From CAYPNF01 sp964411985 (GTDB taxonomy: Bacteria > Verrucomicrobiota > Verrucomicrobiia > Limisphaerales > J093), in assembly GCA_964411985.1 (NCBI GenBank), contig CAYPNF010000045.1, forward strand, positions 1-64,000: a DNA stretch of 64,000 nt, read 5' to 3'. Both the position numbers and the translations under genes were made by a program. The notes under the pieces were generated by a model. The model was not told where the DNA came from. It searched no databases and saw only the letters and a program-made list of their open reading frames with translations. Shown piece by piece: positions 1-12,100 of this stretch (within the stretch, counting starts at the first letter, position 1; every line of letters begins with the position of its first letter).

Positions 1-126
1 CACATTCAACCCAAACCAGAAGCCGCGCCGCCGCCCAAAATGAGAACTGCTGGCCAAATGTAGACCATTCTTCCATTTCCCTGAGCCGAGTGATGCCTCA
101 GTTCAAGCGGATATGGCGAACCTCGC

Positions 127-1926
127 TTAGCGGCCAGGTATCGGTTCATTCAGCATCAGAGCGCGCACGAATTTGATCGGAGGGGCTCCGAAGGAGATCA
201 CCTGGTCGTTGTACTCCTTGAGTTGAAAACGGTTTCCCCGCGCTTTTTCGACCTCGCGGCGCAAGTCCCTATGTTCCTGGTAACCAACGAAGTAGGTCGA
301 GAGCTGAGCTGAGGTTAGTTGAGCTCTCACCCATTTGCCAGCCGCTTCCCGTTCCTCTTGGAACGTCTTCTCTACCATTAGTTTCATCGCCTGCTCCCGG
401 TTCATGCCGTCGCAATGGATTGCCTGATCCATAAGGGCGTTGGCGATGCCGCGCAGATACCATTTATTGTTGATTAGCCGCATCAGAGGGTCGCCGTTCT
501 GATACCCGCTGTCGACCATCAGTTTCTCTGTGTAGACCGCCCATCCCTCGACGAAGGTCCCTGACGAAAGTACGGCACGCAGCTTGGAGGGGTACCGATT
601 GGCGTGAGCGCCCTGGAGGTAATGGCCGGGCATCGCTTCGTGGATGGTTAATTCATTGAGCGAAAAGAGATTGTATTCGCGGAGGAAGGAGCGGACCTGC
701 TCTTCGGTCCAGTCCTTGGGAAGCGGTGATACCGCGTAGAAAGTCTTCATCCCCACATCCAGAGGGCCGGGTGAATCGCAGTAGGCGACCGAGACTCCCC
801 GCTGGAACTCGGGCATCACGATGACATCGACAGGGTCAGCTGGCACCGTCACAAGATTCTTGGCGCGAACGAAAGCGGTGGCCTCCTCGAGTTGTGCTTT
901 CGCGGTTTCCACGATCCGGTCGCGGGGAGGAAGTTGCCGGTAAGCGATTTCCAAGGCCGAGCGGATGATGGCTTGCTGGTAGGCCTCGGATGGTTTTGCC
1001 GGGAAAAGGGTGGAGGGATACTCCTTCTGGTAAACCTCCCGGGCGTTCAGATACATTTCGGCGCGCACACTTTTCAGTTCGGACAGCGCCCGCTCGCGGA
1101 TGGCTTTGCGGCTTAAGGGGGACATCAGGGCGAAGGAGAGTTTCTTGTCGAAAAGCTGGCTCCCGACGCGGAAGTTGCCCTTGGCTTGGGGCAGCATGGT
1201 TTGCTCCAGCCATTGCTGGTGTTTCTCCACGGCCGCGCGGGCGGTCTTCATGGCCTGCTCCAACTCCCGACGATCCGATTCAGGCAGTTGGCCAAGATGG
1301 GGCTGAACCATGTCGTCCAGAATCGAGAGAACTCCGGGATTCTGTTTCACCGCCGTCTCCGCGTGGACTTTCGGGATCCGGGTTGGGACGAGTGCCGAGC
1401 GGGCCTGCTCCAGGAAACGAGGGTATTGCTGGAGCCGGGCAGTGACGTTTCGCAGGCGGTCCGGCAGTGGGGCGAATTCTCTGGCGACCAACCCGTAGAC
1501 GGCACTCCCGCAGACACCCGTGTAGACCAGAGGATTCCATTCCCACTCCTTGAGGACTTCCAGGCTCCAAATCCGTGCCTCCAAATCGTGGGCGAGCAGG
1601 GCGGCGTCCACCCGGTTCGCGCGTGACAGCTGATTCCGGCTGGTTCTTTCCAGGGCGTGCTGCAGCTCTCGATAGAAACGTGTCTCCCGGTCGCGAGCTG
1701 CAGGGGTGGCTTCATCGAGCTGCCCATCGTACCTGTGGTCGCCCAGTTGGGTGGCTCCGACCGGAGAAAAGGCCGGGGCTTCCGAGAGGAACCGCTTGGC
1801 TATGGCCTCGAACTCGGCGTCCGCAGTGGATGGTCCCTGCGCGAGTGCGGGCAGCAGTGAAAACAGCAGGACGGCCAGCCAAGCCCCTGTTCGGAGCGTC
1901 GGACGATGGTGTTGCATCGTGAGCAT
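127..1926 (-). CDS. Secreted DUF885-family metallopeptidase-like protein
   Basis: The product has about 599 residues when started at the ATG at 1926. The frame is open to a GTG at 1974, but the 1926 start places an export signal (MLTMQHHRPT, then a hydrophobic AVLLFSLLPALA stretch ending near AQG) at the very N-terminus. An ATG at 1917 is equally possible. DUF885 proteins are M2/M3-peptidase-like helical enzymes, mostly uncharacterised. The HExxxGH zinc-type motif is visible as H429-E430 to H435 (HEAMPGH), so a zinc hydrolase role in the periplasm or outside the cell is likely. The length is normal for the family. It lies 61-110 bp downstream of the epimerase-like gene on the same strand, possibly in one transcript. 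The substrate cannot be inferred. Confidence 0.88.
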   Translation of the reverse strand: MLTMQHHRPTLRTGAWLAVLLFSLLPALAQGPSTADAEFEAIAKRFLSEAPAFSPVGATQLGDHRYDGQLDEATPAARDRETRFYRELQHALERTSRNQLSRANRVDAALLAHDLEARIWSLEVLKEWEWNPLVYTGVCGSAVYGLVAREFAPLPDRLRNVTARLQQYPRFLEQARSALVPTRIPKVHAETAVKQNPGVLSILDDMVQPHLGQLPESDRRELEQAMKTARAAVEKHQQWLEQTMLPQAKGNFRVGSQLFDKKLSFALMSPLSRKAIRERALSELKSVRAEMYLNAREVYQKEYPSTLFPAKPSEAYQQAIIRSALEIAYRQLPPRDRIVETAKAQLEEATAFVRAKNLVTVPADPVDVIVMPEFQRGVSVAYCDSPGPLDVGMKTFYAVSPLPKDWTEEQVRSFLREYNLFSLNELTIHEAMPGHYLQGAHANRYPSKLRAVLSSGTFVEGWAVYTEKLMVDSGYQNGDPLMRLINNKWYLRGIANALMDQAIHCDGMNREQAMKLMVEKTFQEEREAAGKWVRAQLTSAQLSTYFVGYQEHRDLRREVEKARGNRFQLKEYNDQVISFGAPPIKFVRALMLNEPIPGR

Positions 1927-2035
1927 GATGCCAGATTCGACACCCTGCAGGCTGCGGGCAAGGGAAAAACGCACCTTCGGAGAAGGAATCGCCGCCTTCC
2001 CGTGACCCTTCTTTCCCCTTGGGATCAGGCCTGGG

Positions 2036-3076
2036 TCACATCGGAGGAGTCGACGGGATCTGCGATGCGGTGGTCACCAAGGCCCGATAACGAACCCGAA
2101 CCGTCTGCCGCGCGGGGATCCATCGATAGGTAGGAACTCCGAAGAGCTGGTTGCGCTCGATCATCTGACGGCGGGTTTCCGGCATGGGGGAAACGCCAAA
2201 TTCCATCCCGCGGGTCACGGTTTTTCCGTTCCAGGGAGGGTTGGTCCGGCAGCGATTCTCTTCCCAGATTCCCAGCCACGGAAAATCGGAACGCTCCCAC
2301 ACGTACCCGATGAGGACTTTTGACTTCGGAGACCAAGCCAGGAAGAAGGCCTGGTCCCGGGCGGGATCCATGAGGTGGGTGGAGAAGGCACCCGAGACCG
2401 GCAGTGGCGGGTACGTCTGCATGTCCACGGTTCCTCCCTTGAGGTGGGGGATATTGGGCCAGTCAAACTCAGCTCCGATCTTCATGTACCCCTTGCCATT
2501 GGTGAAGTCGGACTCGAACACTTTGGACTTGGTGGCGGATGCCCGGAACTCGGTGACGCCGGGTTCGATGAAGGGATCCCCGAGCGTGACATGCTGGGTC
2601 CATGCGATGGGTCTGTCCAACGCAGTCAGGTTTTCGACCTCCTCGACGAACTCCACCGTGGTTGGGTTCGCAAAGGAGATCTGGCGGGAAAAGCGCAATT
2701 GGGCTTGAGGAAAGGTGGCCTGCTGGGTCAGGACTCCTTGGCCCACTTTGATCTCATAGGGAGCCACGGAGGCTTCGCCGTGAACCGTCATGCCCGCAGC
2801 GGCCTCGGCTTCGGAGGGTCCCCCAAAAATGTCCATGCAGAGGTTGTGTCCCATGAGTCCAGCGAGCAGTTTGCTCTCGGCGTCGGCACCGTATCCGGGA
2901 TGCTTTCCTGGATCATAGCTGGAGGGCTCCAACGAGGGCCAGGGCGGGGTCCAAAGAGGGTTGACTCCTGTGGGTTTGTGGAGGATCTCGGCTACGTGTC
3001 CTCCTTCCACGAGCACAGTGAGGCGAAGGGTGTCGTTTTCGATCTGGACCGATTTTCGGTTACGGTAGGTTGTCAT
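2036..3076 (-). CDS. Aldose-1-epimerase-like (galactose mutarotase fold) protein
   Basis: A 346-residue protein started at the ATG at 3076 (MTTYRNRKSV). An in-frame TTG at 3091 would lie in the T-run of the upstream terminator and is unlikely. The sequence opens with ENDTLRLTVLVEGGHVAEI, the pattern by which mutarotase-fold (DUF4432/GalM-like) proteins begin. It later has an alternating beta pattern with aromatic-rich strands and HVTLGDPFIEP around the middle, where mutarotases place catalytic residues. No signal peptide is visible, so it is probably cytoplasmic. Related proteins in Verrucomicrobiota and Acidobacteria are annotated only as hypothetical. The fold assignment is moderate; the substrate is unknown. 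Confidence 0.7.
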   Translation of the reverse strand: MTTYRNRKSVQIENDTLRLTVLVEGGHVAEILHKPTGVNPLWTPPWPSLEPSSYDPGKHPGYGADAESKLLAGLMGHNLCMDIFGGPSEAEAAAGMTVHGEASVAPYEIKVGQGVLTQQATFPQAQLRFSRQISFANPTTVEFVEEVENLTALDRPIAWTQHVTLGDPFIEPGVTEFRASATKSKVFESDFTNGKGYMKIGAEFDWPNIPHLKGGTVDMQTYPPLPVSGAFSTHLMDPARDQAFFLAWSPKSKVLIGYVWERSDFPWLGIWEENRCRTNPPWNGKTVTRGMEFGVSPMPETRRQMIERNQLFGVPTYRWIPARQTVRVRYRALVTTASQIPSTPPM

Positions 3077-3089
3077 AGGTATTTGTCCC

Positions 3090-3134
3090 AAAAAAGCAGC
3101 GGACTCTGGGTCAAAGAAACCAACCCAGAGTCCG
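3090..3134 (-). terminator. Intrinsic terminator-like hairpin upstream of the epimerase-like gene
   Basis: Perfect 12-bp inverted repeat (cggactctgggt at 3100-3111 with its complement at 3123-3134, 11-nt loop), followed on the minus strand by a T-run (complement of the A-run at 3090-3095). It lies immediately 3' of the giant gene and should end its transcript before the epimerase-like gene. Confidence 0.85.
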
Positions 3135-3173
3135 ATGTCGTGCGAAGGAAGTCAACCCTCGCGTAGGATCACG

Positions 3174-6100
3174 TTAGGGTGAGATTTCGATCTTCAGGAA
3201 TCCGCTTTCGGACCCACTGAGAATGTTGGTGTACGTGTTGTGCGGGGGCGTCGCGGGGATGCCCGTTACGACTCTCTGGAACTGCGGCAGGTTCGTGGAC
3301 CACCACAGGTTATAAGTCTTTCCAGCGACACTGGGCCACGTGAGGATGACCTGGTGGTTCGCGTGATTCGGGTCCGCGAGGCGCACTGCCTGGATGCCCG
3401 TGATGGCCAAGCCAGAACTGGCCGCGACCGTCGTGACAGCGTCGGGGGTTGTCGGGGCTGGTTCCACATTTCCAGCATGATCCCTGGCGACTGTGAACAG
3501 GCGGTAGGTGACTCCCGTTTCTCCCTTGAGAATCGTCGAGGTGTTCGTGGCACCGCTCCAGGCGAGGAGGTAGGCTCCGTTGTTGGCGGAGACGTAGAGG
3601 TCGTAGCCCGCCAGGCCGGACCCACCAACTGGATCGTTGCCCTCCCAAGCCACGTTGATTTCGGTGCCGGACTGTGCCGGCAGGGCCTTGACGGCGCTGG
3701 TCGGGGCGACGGAGTCGATCCGGTTTGTGACCGTCGGCGCATCGATGTAGGGGTTGGTGTCGAATACGATTCGGGCGCCGTTGGTAATGACCGTTCCGGA
3801 AACCAGGCCGGCGCGCGGGAGGATGCTATACGAGACGTAACCCTCGCCGCGGTGTTGGGCGTCATTGGGAGGCAGGAAGCCGGCCAGTGGGTCCTCTGGC
3901 AGATCCCCCGTGATGGGATCGATGGAGGTCATGGTCCATTGGACCACGCCCGTGTCGGGATTCAAGGCGGCGGCTACTTCGACTTCATTGTTGGGGTCAG
4001 TGGCCACGACAGCGTGGGTGAGGTACTGATTGAGGCCGGGAGGAATGGGTAGATCCACGTTGTTGAACCCGACCGAGATCAACTCCAGCGTGGACCAGTC
4101 AAGGTCCTGCTCGAGCACATCTGTCACGAGCACCTGCTGGGCCGGGGCCGTGGCGGTGGACTTGTTTTCAAACCGGATGGTGTAAACGAGGCGGGTACCC
4201 TCGGTGATGTAGTTCTCCTTGCCATAGCCGATGGTCAGCTTGTCGTTAGGATCGAAGCTCCCGAGCCCGGAGGTGGGGGAGTTGGCGCCTGGCTTACCTT
4301 TCGGAGGAGGAGGCGGGCAAGGCTTCGGTTTGTCGCAGCATTCTTTCTCGCAGGGACAATCCTGAGTGCCCGCGGCTTTGACCTTCAACATGGCTGAGAA
4401 GTGCGCATCCGTGGCTCGCCAGTACTTGTACTTGAGGTCCTCGTACTTCGCGACGGTGATATTCTGGTAGTCTTTGTACGCATCCAGAAGATGATCCACA
4501 CCTTCCTTGGCGTCCCAGAAAATGCGCCAAACGCTGTTAGCCTGTCCGATGAGTGGAGTGCCACCCAGTTCCTTGTAGGCAGCCGCCATTTGTTTGATCA
4601 TCTGGCGCTGGAAATACTCCATCTTCTTGTAGTCCCGCTCGTTGATGCTGCGGTAGATGGCAACGGCGGTTTCCTGGGCGAGGCCCAGTGAGCTGCTCGC
4701 GAGCTTCAATTCGGCGGAGGCGCCCAATGTTTGCATGAAGAGGTAGGCCTTGAGCGCTGCCATGCTGATCTGCGCTGGAGACAACGCGATCTCCTTGTTC
4801 ACGTTCTTGAGCGCTTCGTAGTGATCCACCCAGGCATCGAAGGCGTTCTTGACGATCTTCCGGGTGGATTGGGCGTTTTGGTAGGCTTGGCGATAGGCCG
4901 GGCAGTTCGGATTCACCACCGGATAACTGTTGAACTCCACCCGCCAGGAGTCGCTGTCCCAGTAATTCTCCGGGTCCATGGCGATCACATTCAAGCGCGT
5001 GCGCTTGGGTCTTGGGACCAGCGTCCACCAGTCGCTGATGGTGTCGTCTCCCGAGTGTAAGGTAATGCCGCTGCTTTCGGGATCTGCGGAGGGGGACTGA
5101 TGCAGGCTCGCCATGGAGCCAGGCACGCCGCCGAACACCGCGGCCATGGCAGTCCCCGAGCCAAGCTGATAGTCCTGCACCTGGTCTTCCGAGGCGAGAG
5201 TGATGGTGGAGGAGATGGCCTGGACGCCCCCAGCAGTCCCCTTCAGGACATACGTTTCAGGGCCTAAGGGCCCGAGTTCATAATAACCTGAGGAGTCGGT
5301 CCTGGCTTCCACCAGGCTCGTTCCCGCAGGGGTTGTCAATTGCACGCGGGCGTTCGGAACGAACTGCCCTGCCGCATCACGAACATAACCACCGATCATC
5401 CCTCCCTCAGCCTGGAACGAAAGTTCCACGCTGGCCGTGCTGGTCGCGAGGAGGTCGATGTCGTCCCGTGTGGCCAGCGGGAGTCCGGTGGAGCCGGCCC
5501 AAAGCGAGAAGGATCCGGCGGGAAGATTGTCCATGGCGAATGAACCATCCTCCTCGGTGATCGTTCCGAAGACTGGGTCCGCCGAGTCGGGAGCGGTTAC
5601 CGTCACCCACGCGGCTGAAACAGGTGACCCCTGCGGGTCCCGAATCGTACCACGCACCACGCGGCCCGTGGACAGGGCGACCTTCGTGGGGGTGGGGTTG
5701 GACGCGGCGGTGAGGACTTGCTGAATCTGAGCCAACCCAGGAGCGCTGCCGGAGGCAAGGTAATCACCCGGGGGCAAGTTGGTGAAACGGACCGTTCCGG
5801 ATGCATCCGTCTTTCCAGCCAACCAGCTGGTGGAGGGCGCGCTATCGGACGTTGGGCGTAGGATCACGGTGGCATCGGCTACGGGCGGTCCGTCGGCGGA
5901 CTGCGACCGCAATTGCAGGGCCACCTGAAGGGCTCCACCACTCAGCACGGGCGCATGGACCAGACCGCTTGTGGGGATGGGAACACCCTTGGTCGAGGCA
6001 AAGCCGATGTCGTTTCCGCTCGCAAACAGGTCCACGGCTTGACCGTCAAACACCAGGAACGAATAACGCCCTTCGGCATCCGTTCGCGTGCTGGCGATCG

Positions 6101-9100
6101 TCTCTCCCGCTCGGGCAAGGTCCACCCGTACATTGGCCGCTCCTGCGGAGGAGGCTGGAAGCTGGACCACTCCGTGCAGGGCAGTCCCTGGGAGATCGAA
6201 GCTGGCGACGGCTCTGCGGATAGCCTGGCTGAGCACGACTGTCTTTCGTCCCTGCTCCAGACCGTTGGCAGGTTCCACTGCCAGGGTGTAGGTGCCATCG
6301 GGCAGATTGCCGAAGGCGAACTTGCCTTGGGCATCTGTGGTGGACATGAGGATGACTCCGTTCGTGCTGGTCAACATCACTGGAGCGTTCACCAGCGAGT
6401 TTCCACCCGCTTGTCGGACGGTTCCAGAGATGGACGCCAGGGGCTGGAGACTCACGTTCAACGAGGTCTGCGCGCCCGGATTCAGCGTGACGGACAGGAT
6501 CTGCTCCTGGTAGCCCTCCGCCCAGACCCAGACCTTTCGAGCCCCAGGCGCGGCCCCGGTGAGCGTGTACAGGCCAGACGCGTCGGTGACAGCACTGGCG
6601 TAGTCTGCTGAGCGTTCGTCTAACGCGACGGAAGCTCCCCAAATGGGCTGAGCGGTGGTGGCGTCCAGAACCTTGCCCGCCAAGGTGGCCGGTGAGGTCA
6701 GGGTCAAGTCGACGCCTGGGCGGATTTCGCCCGCGATCACGGCAACATTCGGGACCGCTGCAGCGCCGTGGCTTACCGCAGAAGCAAGGATCTCATAGGC
6801 CCCCGGAGCCAGTCCAGCGAGAGTATACTCTCCACTTGCACCCGAAGTCGTGGTTCGTCCCGGCGAGCCAGATAGCGAGAAGGCCCGGACGGTAGCTCCC
6901 GAGACGGGTACTCCGGTTCGGCTTAAGATCTTGCCCGCGACACCTCCGCCGGTGACCAGTGAGAAGCTGGTGGTGGTCTCATGGCCAGCGAGCACCTCGG
7001 CGACTTGCATTTCAGGGGCGATGTAGCCCTCGGCTTCCAGACTTACCTGATAAGAGCTGTCGGCTAGGCCCAGGATGCGATAGTAGCCCTCGGGGTCCGT
7101 TTCAGCAGAGTAACTTTGCCCGTTCGCCAGGTCTTGGGCCTGGACTTGGGCACCGGCTACCGGTTGCTGTCCCTCGGCCGTTACGGCCCGCCCCACAATG
7201 GCTCCTCCCAGACTCACTGCCAACTCCAGGGGTTGGGCGACGGGCACCGCCACGGTGACCGCAGGGTTGGGTTGGTACCCCTCGACCCAGACTTCGTGTG
7301 CGACTGCTTCCAGGTTGCGGAAAGCGAAACTGCCTTCGGCCGCAGTCTCAGTGAGGTGAATCCGGCCAGTGCTCTCGTTCCTGGCGACCACCTGTGCTCC
7401 GGCGATAGGCGAGTTCAGATCGCGATCCAGGACTCGGCCCGCGATACTTGCTCCGGCGGCCTGGGCTTTCTGACGATCCAGAAGCGCCCACAACAGGTGG
7501 TACGGCCTTGCTCCCGCAGGCAGTGTCCCCGCGAAATCTACCGAGGCTTGTCCGAGCGCTTGAACGTAGTCGCCCACGGTTGGGCCGATGCTGGTCTGCA
7601 GTTCGGTGAAGGACTGCTCCCAGAAAGCATCCGCACTGGCTGGGCGCAGCGAGTTGCGAACGAGGTTCCAGTCCAAGGCAGTGGCGTCCTCGCCACCGAA
7701 CCATGTCACGTAGTAGTTGTCCGTGCCACCATTCTTCAGTTTCGAGAAGAATGGGATGCTGTGTCGTTCGCCTGGGCGAAGCACGAGGCTCGGGCTCTCA
7801 GGAGACATGGCCAGAAGCTGGAGGACGGTATCACTGGTTTCTGCACTCTTGGATCCGCTCCAGATGGGGTTTCCAGCGGTGCTTTGGAGAGTCACCAAGG
7901 GCACAATCAGGTCGGCATCTCCTTCATTGGAGAACTCGAGCATGCCCTGGAAGGGACGTCCGACTCGCACCTGGGCCGGGAGCACAAGTGCAGTGTTGAA
8001 CCGTCCGCCGGATCCGATCCGGATGGTGAAGGCGCTACTCAGGGTGGAGGATAGACCTTGTTGCGAAGCTGCGACATGGTATACGCCCGGTGCCGCTCCT
8101 CGAAGGTCAAAGGTGGCCAGGGCGTTGGCGGAGTTCTGAGTGGTGACTTTGAGGGCGTTGTAAGAGGTACCACCGGTGGCAGGACGTAGTTGAATCGCCA
8201 GGGATGAACCGAAACCACTGCCGACGAGAGGCACGGTGACATGGCCTGCGTTTCCTGCCGCGGCCAAGCCGAGGGCCGCCACTCCAAAGGGCGAAGAGGA
8301 AACTTTGAGCTCGAAGCCCAGCACTCCATTTTGAAGCGATTCAGGGACGAGCAGCAAGTAGATGGTTCGTGCCAAGCCGCTCGGGATCCCGAGGCTTGCG
8401 TCCACGGAATTCCAGTCTTGGCTGCGCAAGTCAAAGTCGGTTTCCGTGGGCATGGAGTCGAATCCGGCGTAGATGCGCGTCCGCCCCTTGGAGGCCGCCG
8501 CGTTGAGAGTCACCAGGAGATCTTCGCTGGTCTTCTGCGTGACCTGGTACCAGGACGCCTGCTGCGGTCCGGCAAAGCCGTCGCTCAGCGCTGTGCCGAT
8601 CGTCAAAGACGGCACGCGCAGCGAAACGGGCGGTGACAGGGGAGATCCGTTGTTCTCCCAATGCCTTCCCTCAAACACCTCGCCTTCGGAGTTCGCCACG
8701 ACTTCCCAACGCCAAACCCCTTCGGTGCCTCCGGGTACACGGAGGGTGACCTCGTTGATAGTGGTTTCCCCCGGGCTCAGGTTCGCTTCGGTGAGTACGT
8801 TGGTGATCTCAAGGCGAGTGACGCCGCGGGTGGGGGAATCCGCCACCAGCGAGACGCGGTCATGCCAGGGACCCGCAGCTCGCGCGGTTCCTGAGTTGCG
8901 GATCTGCCACCGCACGGTGACCAAGGTTCCTGCCTCCACGTCGGCTGGGCCGCGCACCCAGTCTGCGGCCAGGTCGAGATCGGAATCAGCGGTTTCCACA
9001 AACTCATAAGCACCGATGTCCGGGACCGCGCCATTGGCGGCGGCAGTGCCCCGGTCGGGGGTGCGTGGGTCGTTGTATCGGGGAGCTCCCATCAGGTCGG

Positions 9101-12100
9101 TGGCCGAAGCGAGAGCGCCTTTGCCCGCATCGATGCACGGCGAGCCATAGCCCAGTCGGAAATTCCCCCGTTCCACGTCCCGGTATTTCGGGTTGGTGGA
9201 AATGTTGCCTGAGGTTCCCGTTAAGTCCTGCATCGACCGGTACGAGACAGCAGTGCCGTTGGTAGACCAAACGTTGCAGTTCTGAATGTTTCCGATCGTG
9301 CCGAAATCAAACTGGAAGCCTGACTCGATACTTTCCGTCACCAAGGTGTTGGCGGCATTCATGCTGCCCCCGTGGATGAGCAGAGCGATCCGGTTGTCGT
9401 GCAGAGTGCAGTTGATCACCTCTACCGGAGAGCCAGGGTGGGCGCACACGGCGCGATCAATGCCAGTGAGAATGGTGTTCTGGACGGTCACCGGCCCGCC
9501 CCACGCGAGAATCCCATCGTAGAAGGAATCTGCAATGATGCTGTTCAGGACCTTCACGATCGAAGCACCTTGCGTCTTGATCGTGGCTTTGCCTGGTCCG
9601 CCACTTGGACCCCAGCCTCCCTCGGCGGGTCCACCACCGAAGCGGAATGTGCAGTGATCGATCTCGCCCTCGGCGCTGTCAAACACTACCCAGCGCCAAT
9701 CCCCTGCGCTCGGCGCACTGTCAGTGCCGTCCCCGTTGGTGTCCCCACTGGCAGAGTCATCGCGAATCGAAGTGAAGAGAATGGGTTCGGCCACGGTGCC
9801 CTTGGCGATCAATTGGCTCTTGGGCTGCAGACTGATGGAGGCTGCGAGGTCCAACTTGAGAACGGCTCCCGGCTCAATGGTGAGGGTGACGTTGTTGGCC
9901 ACCACCAGTTCACCCTTGATGCGGTGCAGGAAGGAGCCTTTCCAGGTCTCATTCGCCGTCAAAGTTCCGGAATGATCGAGTCGCGCGTAGCGGAGATCTG
10001 TAAACTCGTTGGAAACCAGGCCTTCGGCCGATTCCACGCTGATCCCTTTCCATTCGCCGGGCTGCGGCTTCGATCTCTGGCCATCCAGGTTCGTGTCTCC
10101 ACCGAGGGTGTCGTCGGCGATGGAGGTGAACACTACGGGTTGAGCAGACGTGCCCGAGGCGACGAGTTGGCCTCCCGTCTGGATGCGAATCTGAGCTCCG
10201 GGAGTGACTTTCACGATGCCGCCGGGAGGCAAGGTAACGACTCCGTTGGAGGCGATGACCAGGCTGTCTTCCACGACGTGCAGGGCGTTGGGATCCCAGG
10301 ACTCCGCCTGCGAGATGATCCCGCTATGCCAGATCGCGGAGTTGTTGATGGTAACCTGCCGCACGGCTTCACCGAGGTATTGAAGATCGCCGTCCTGGAA
10401 CACCACCTTCAATTCATAGTCTCCATCAGGCATACTGGTGGTATCCCAATCGAGCGAACCGGTATTGCTGCGGCGCTCGGCCACGATAAACGCGGAACCA
10501 TCTTGATAAGCCTGAATGCTGGCGAAACCTTCCGCAGCACCGAAGCCGTACGAGGCCCAGCGGAGCAGGGAAACTCCGTGGACGATCCCCCGGATGGGTT
10601 CTTCCCAGAAGAACGTGGGGGAAGTCGCAATCAACACGCTGCCAGTCTGTCCCGGTTTGCCGCTGCTTGCCGTCCCACCGTCGGTGAGAATCTGGCTGAG
10701 GTCAAAAGTGTTGCTCGATGTGCAATAGAGGGCGATCCGGCCACCACCACCGCCGCCACCGTCCACACTGCCTGGCCCACCCGAGGCCTTGATCGCTCCT
10801 GATCCAGCGAGAGTGCGCACGTCCATGAGAATGCTCCCACCGCTCCCACCTGCGGTGTTCCATCCACCCGGCGTGCCATTCGCGAAGATTTGCCCATCGA
10901 TTCGGGAATGGTTCGCGCTGATGCGGATCGATCCGCCGCCCGAGCCGCCCGTGGATCCGCCCGAGCCGAGGTCTCGAGGATTCCGTTCATCTCCGTAGAG
11001 AGCGTTGGGGGTGCCTCCGTAGTAGCCGCTTCCTCCAAGCCCCCCGTGGCTGCCGCCTGCATTGGGGGTGGAAGCTGCCACAGTGGTGTTCCCCACGGTT
11101 CGACCGGGAAGATAACCACGGCCGGAAACGTCGATGATGGAGATCGCGTCCACGTAGAATTCGTTGGTGGCCAAGAGATCGAGCCGGAATTCCTGGTCCG
11201 CCGTGGCGGCGGGATGGGTGAGCCATGCGTTCGTCAGAAGTGAGAAAGTGCCAACCCGGATCTGCATGGGGTGTTCAGGCATCACGGTCACATTGGTGCC
11301 TGCGATGACCAGATTCTCCGCGTGAAAGACGGCATCCTGGGGCGTTCCGAGGATCGCGATGCCGCGTTTGGATCCGGCATCACCGTCCCATAACCGGAGG
11401 ATGCCTTCCTTGCCGTTCTGTTTCAGATAAACGGAACCGGGTCCGCCGCTGCTGCCGCTGGAAACAGAACCACCCGTTGCGAGCACTTTTTCCAGGACAA
11501 ACCCTTGATTCGCCCCGTAATAGAGCGCGATACGCCCACCGCTGCCGCTTCCCCCGTCCACGTTACCTGGTCCGCCGTTGGCCGTGATCGCACCTTCCCC
11601 ACCGAGGCTGGTGGTGGCGACCCAAATACTGCCACCGCTGCCGCCGCCACTGTTCCATCCCCCGCCCGCGCCGTTGGCCGTAATGAGTCCGTCCAGAGTG
11701 GTTGATCCTGCGACGAGCCGGATGGATCCTCCACCGCTGCCTCCCGAGGGGCTGCCTGTGCCCAGCTCTCGCGGAGTGCGATAGTCGCCGTATGGGCGGT
11801 TACTCCTGCCTCCGTAGTAGCCGGTGCCGCCCAGTCCTCCATAGCTTCCCCCCACATTCCCCTCAGGAGCGCCGACACTGGTGTTACCCACGGTCTTGCC
11901 GGGAACATATCCGCGTCCGTTCGCATCCAGCTTGGAACTTGCGTCCAGAACAAAATCATTGGTGACCACGATGTCCAGGGCGTACTCCCTGGTGTCAGTG
12001 GTGGCATGATGAGTCAGGGTGACCCCGTCGCTCAGGTGGAGCCGGGAGACGCGGATGGGGATGGAATGGTCAGATAACACCGTTACATTCTTTCCGGAGA

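Noticed and set aside
9372..10802. Long plus-strand open frame (476 codons) opposite the giant gene
   Set aside because: It is antisense to a clearly coding repeat gene; its composition mirrors the Gly/Ser-rich codons on the other strand and no domain or start context is seen.
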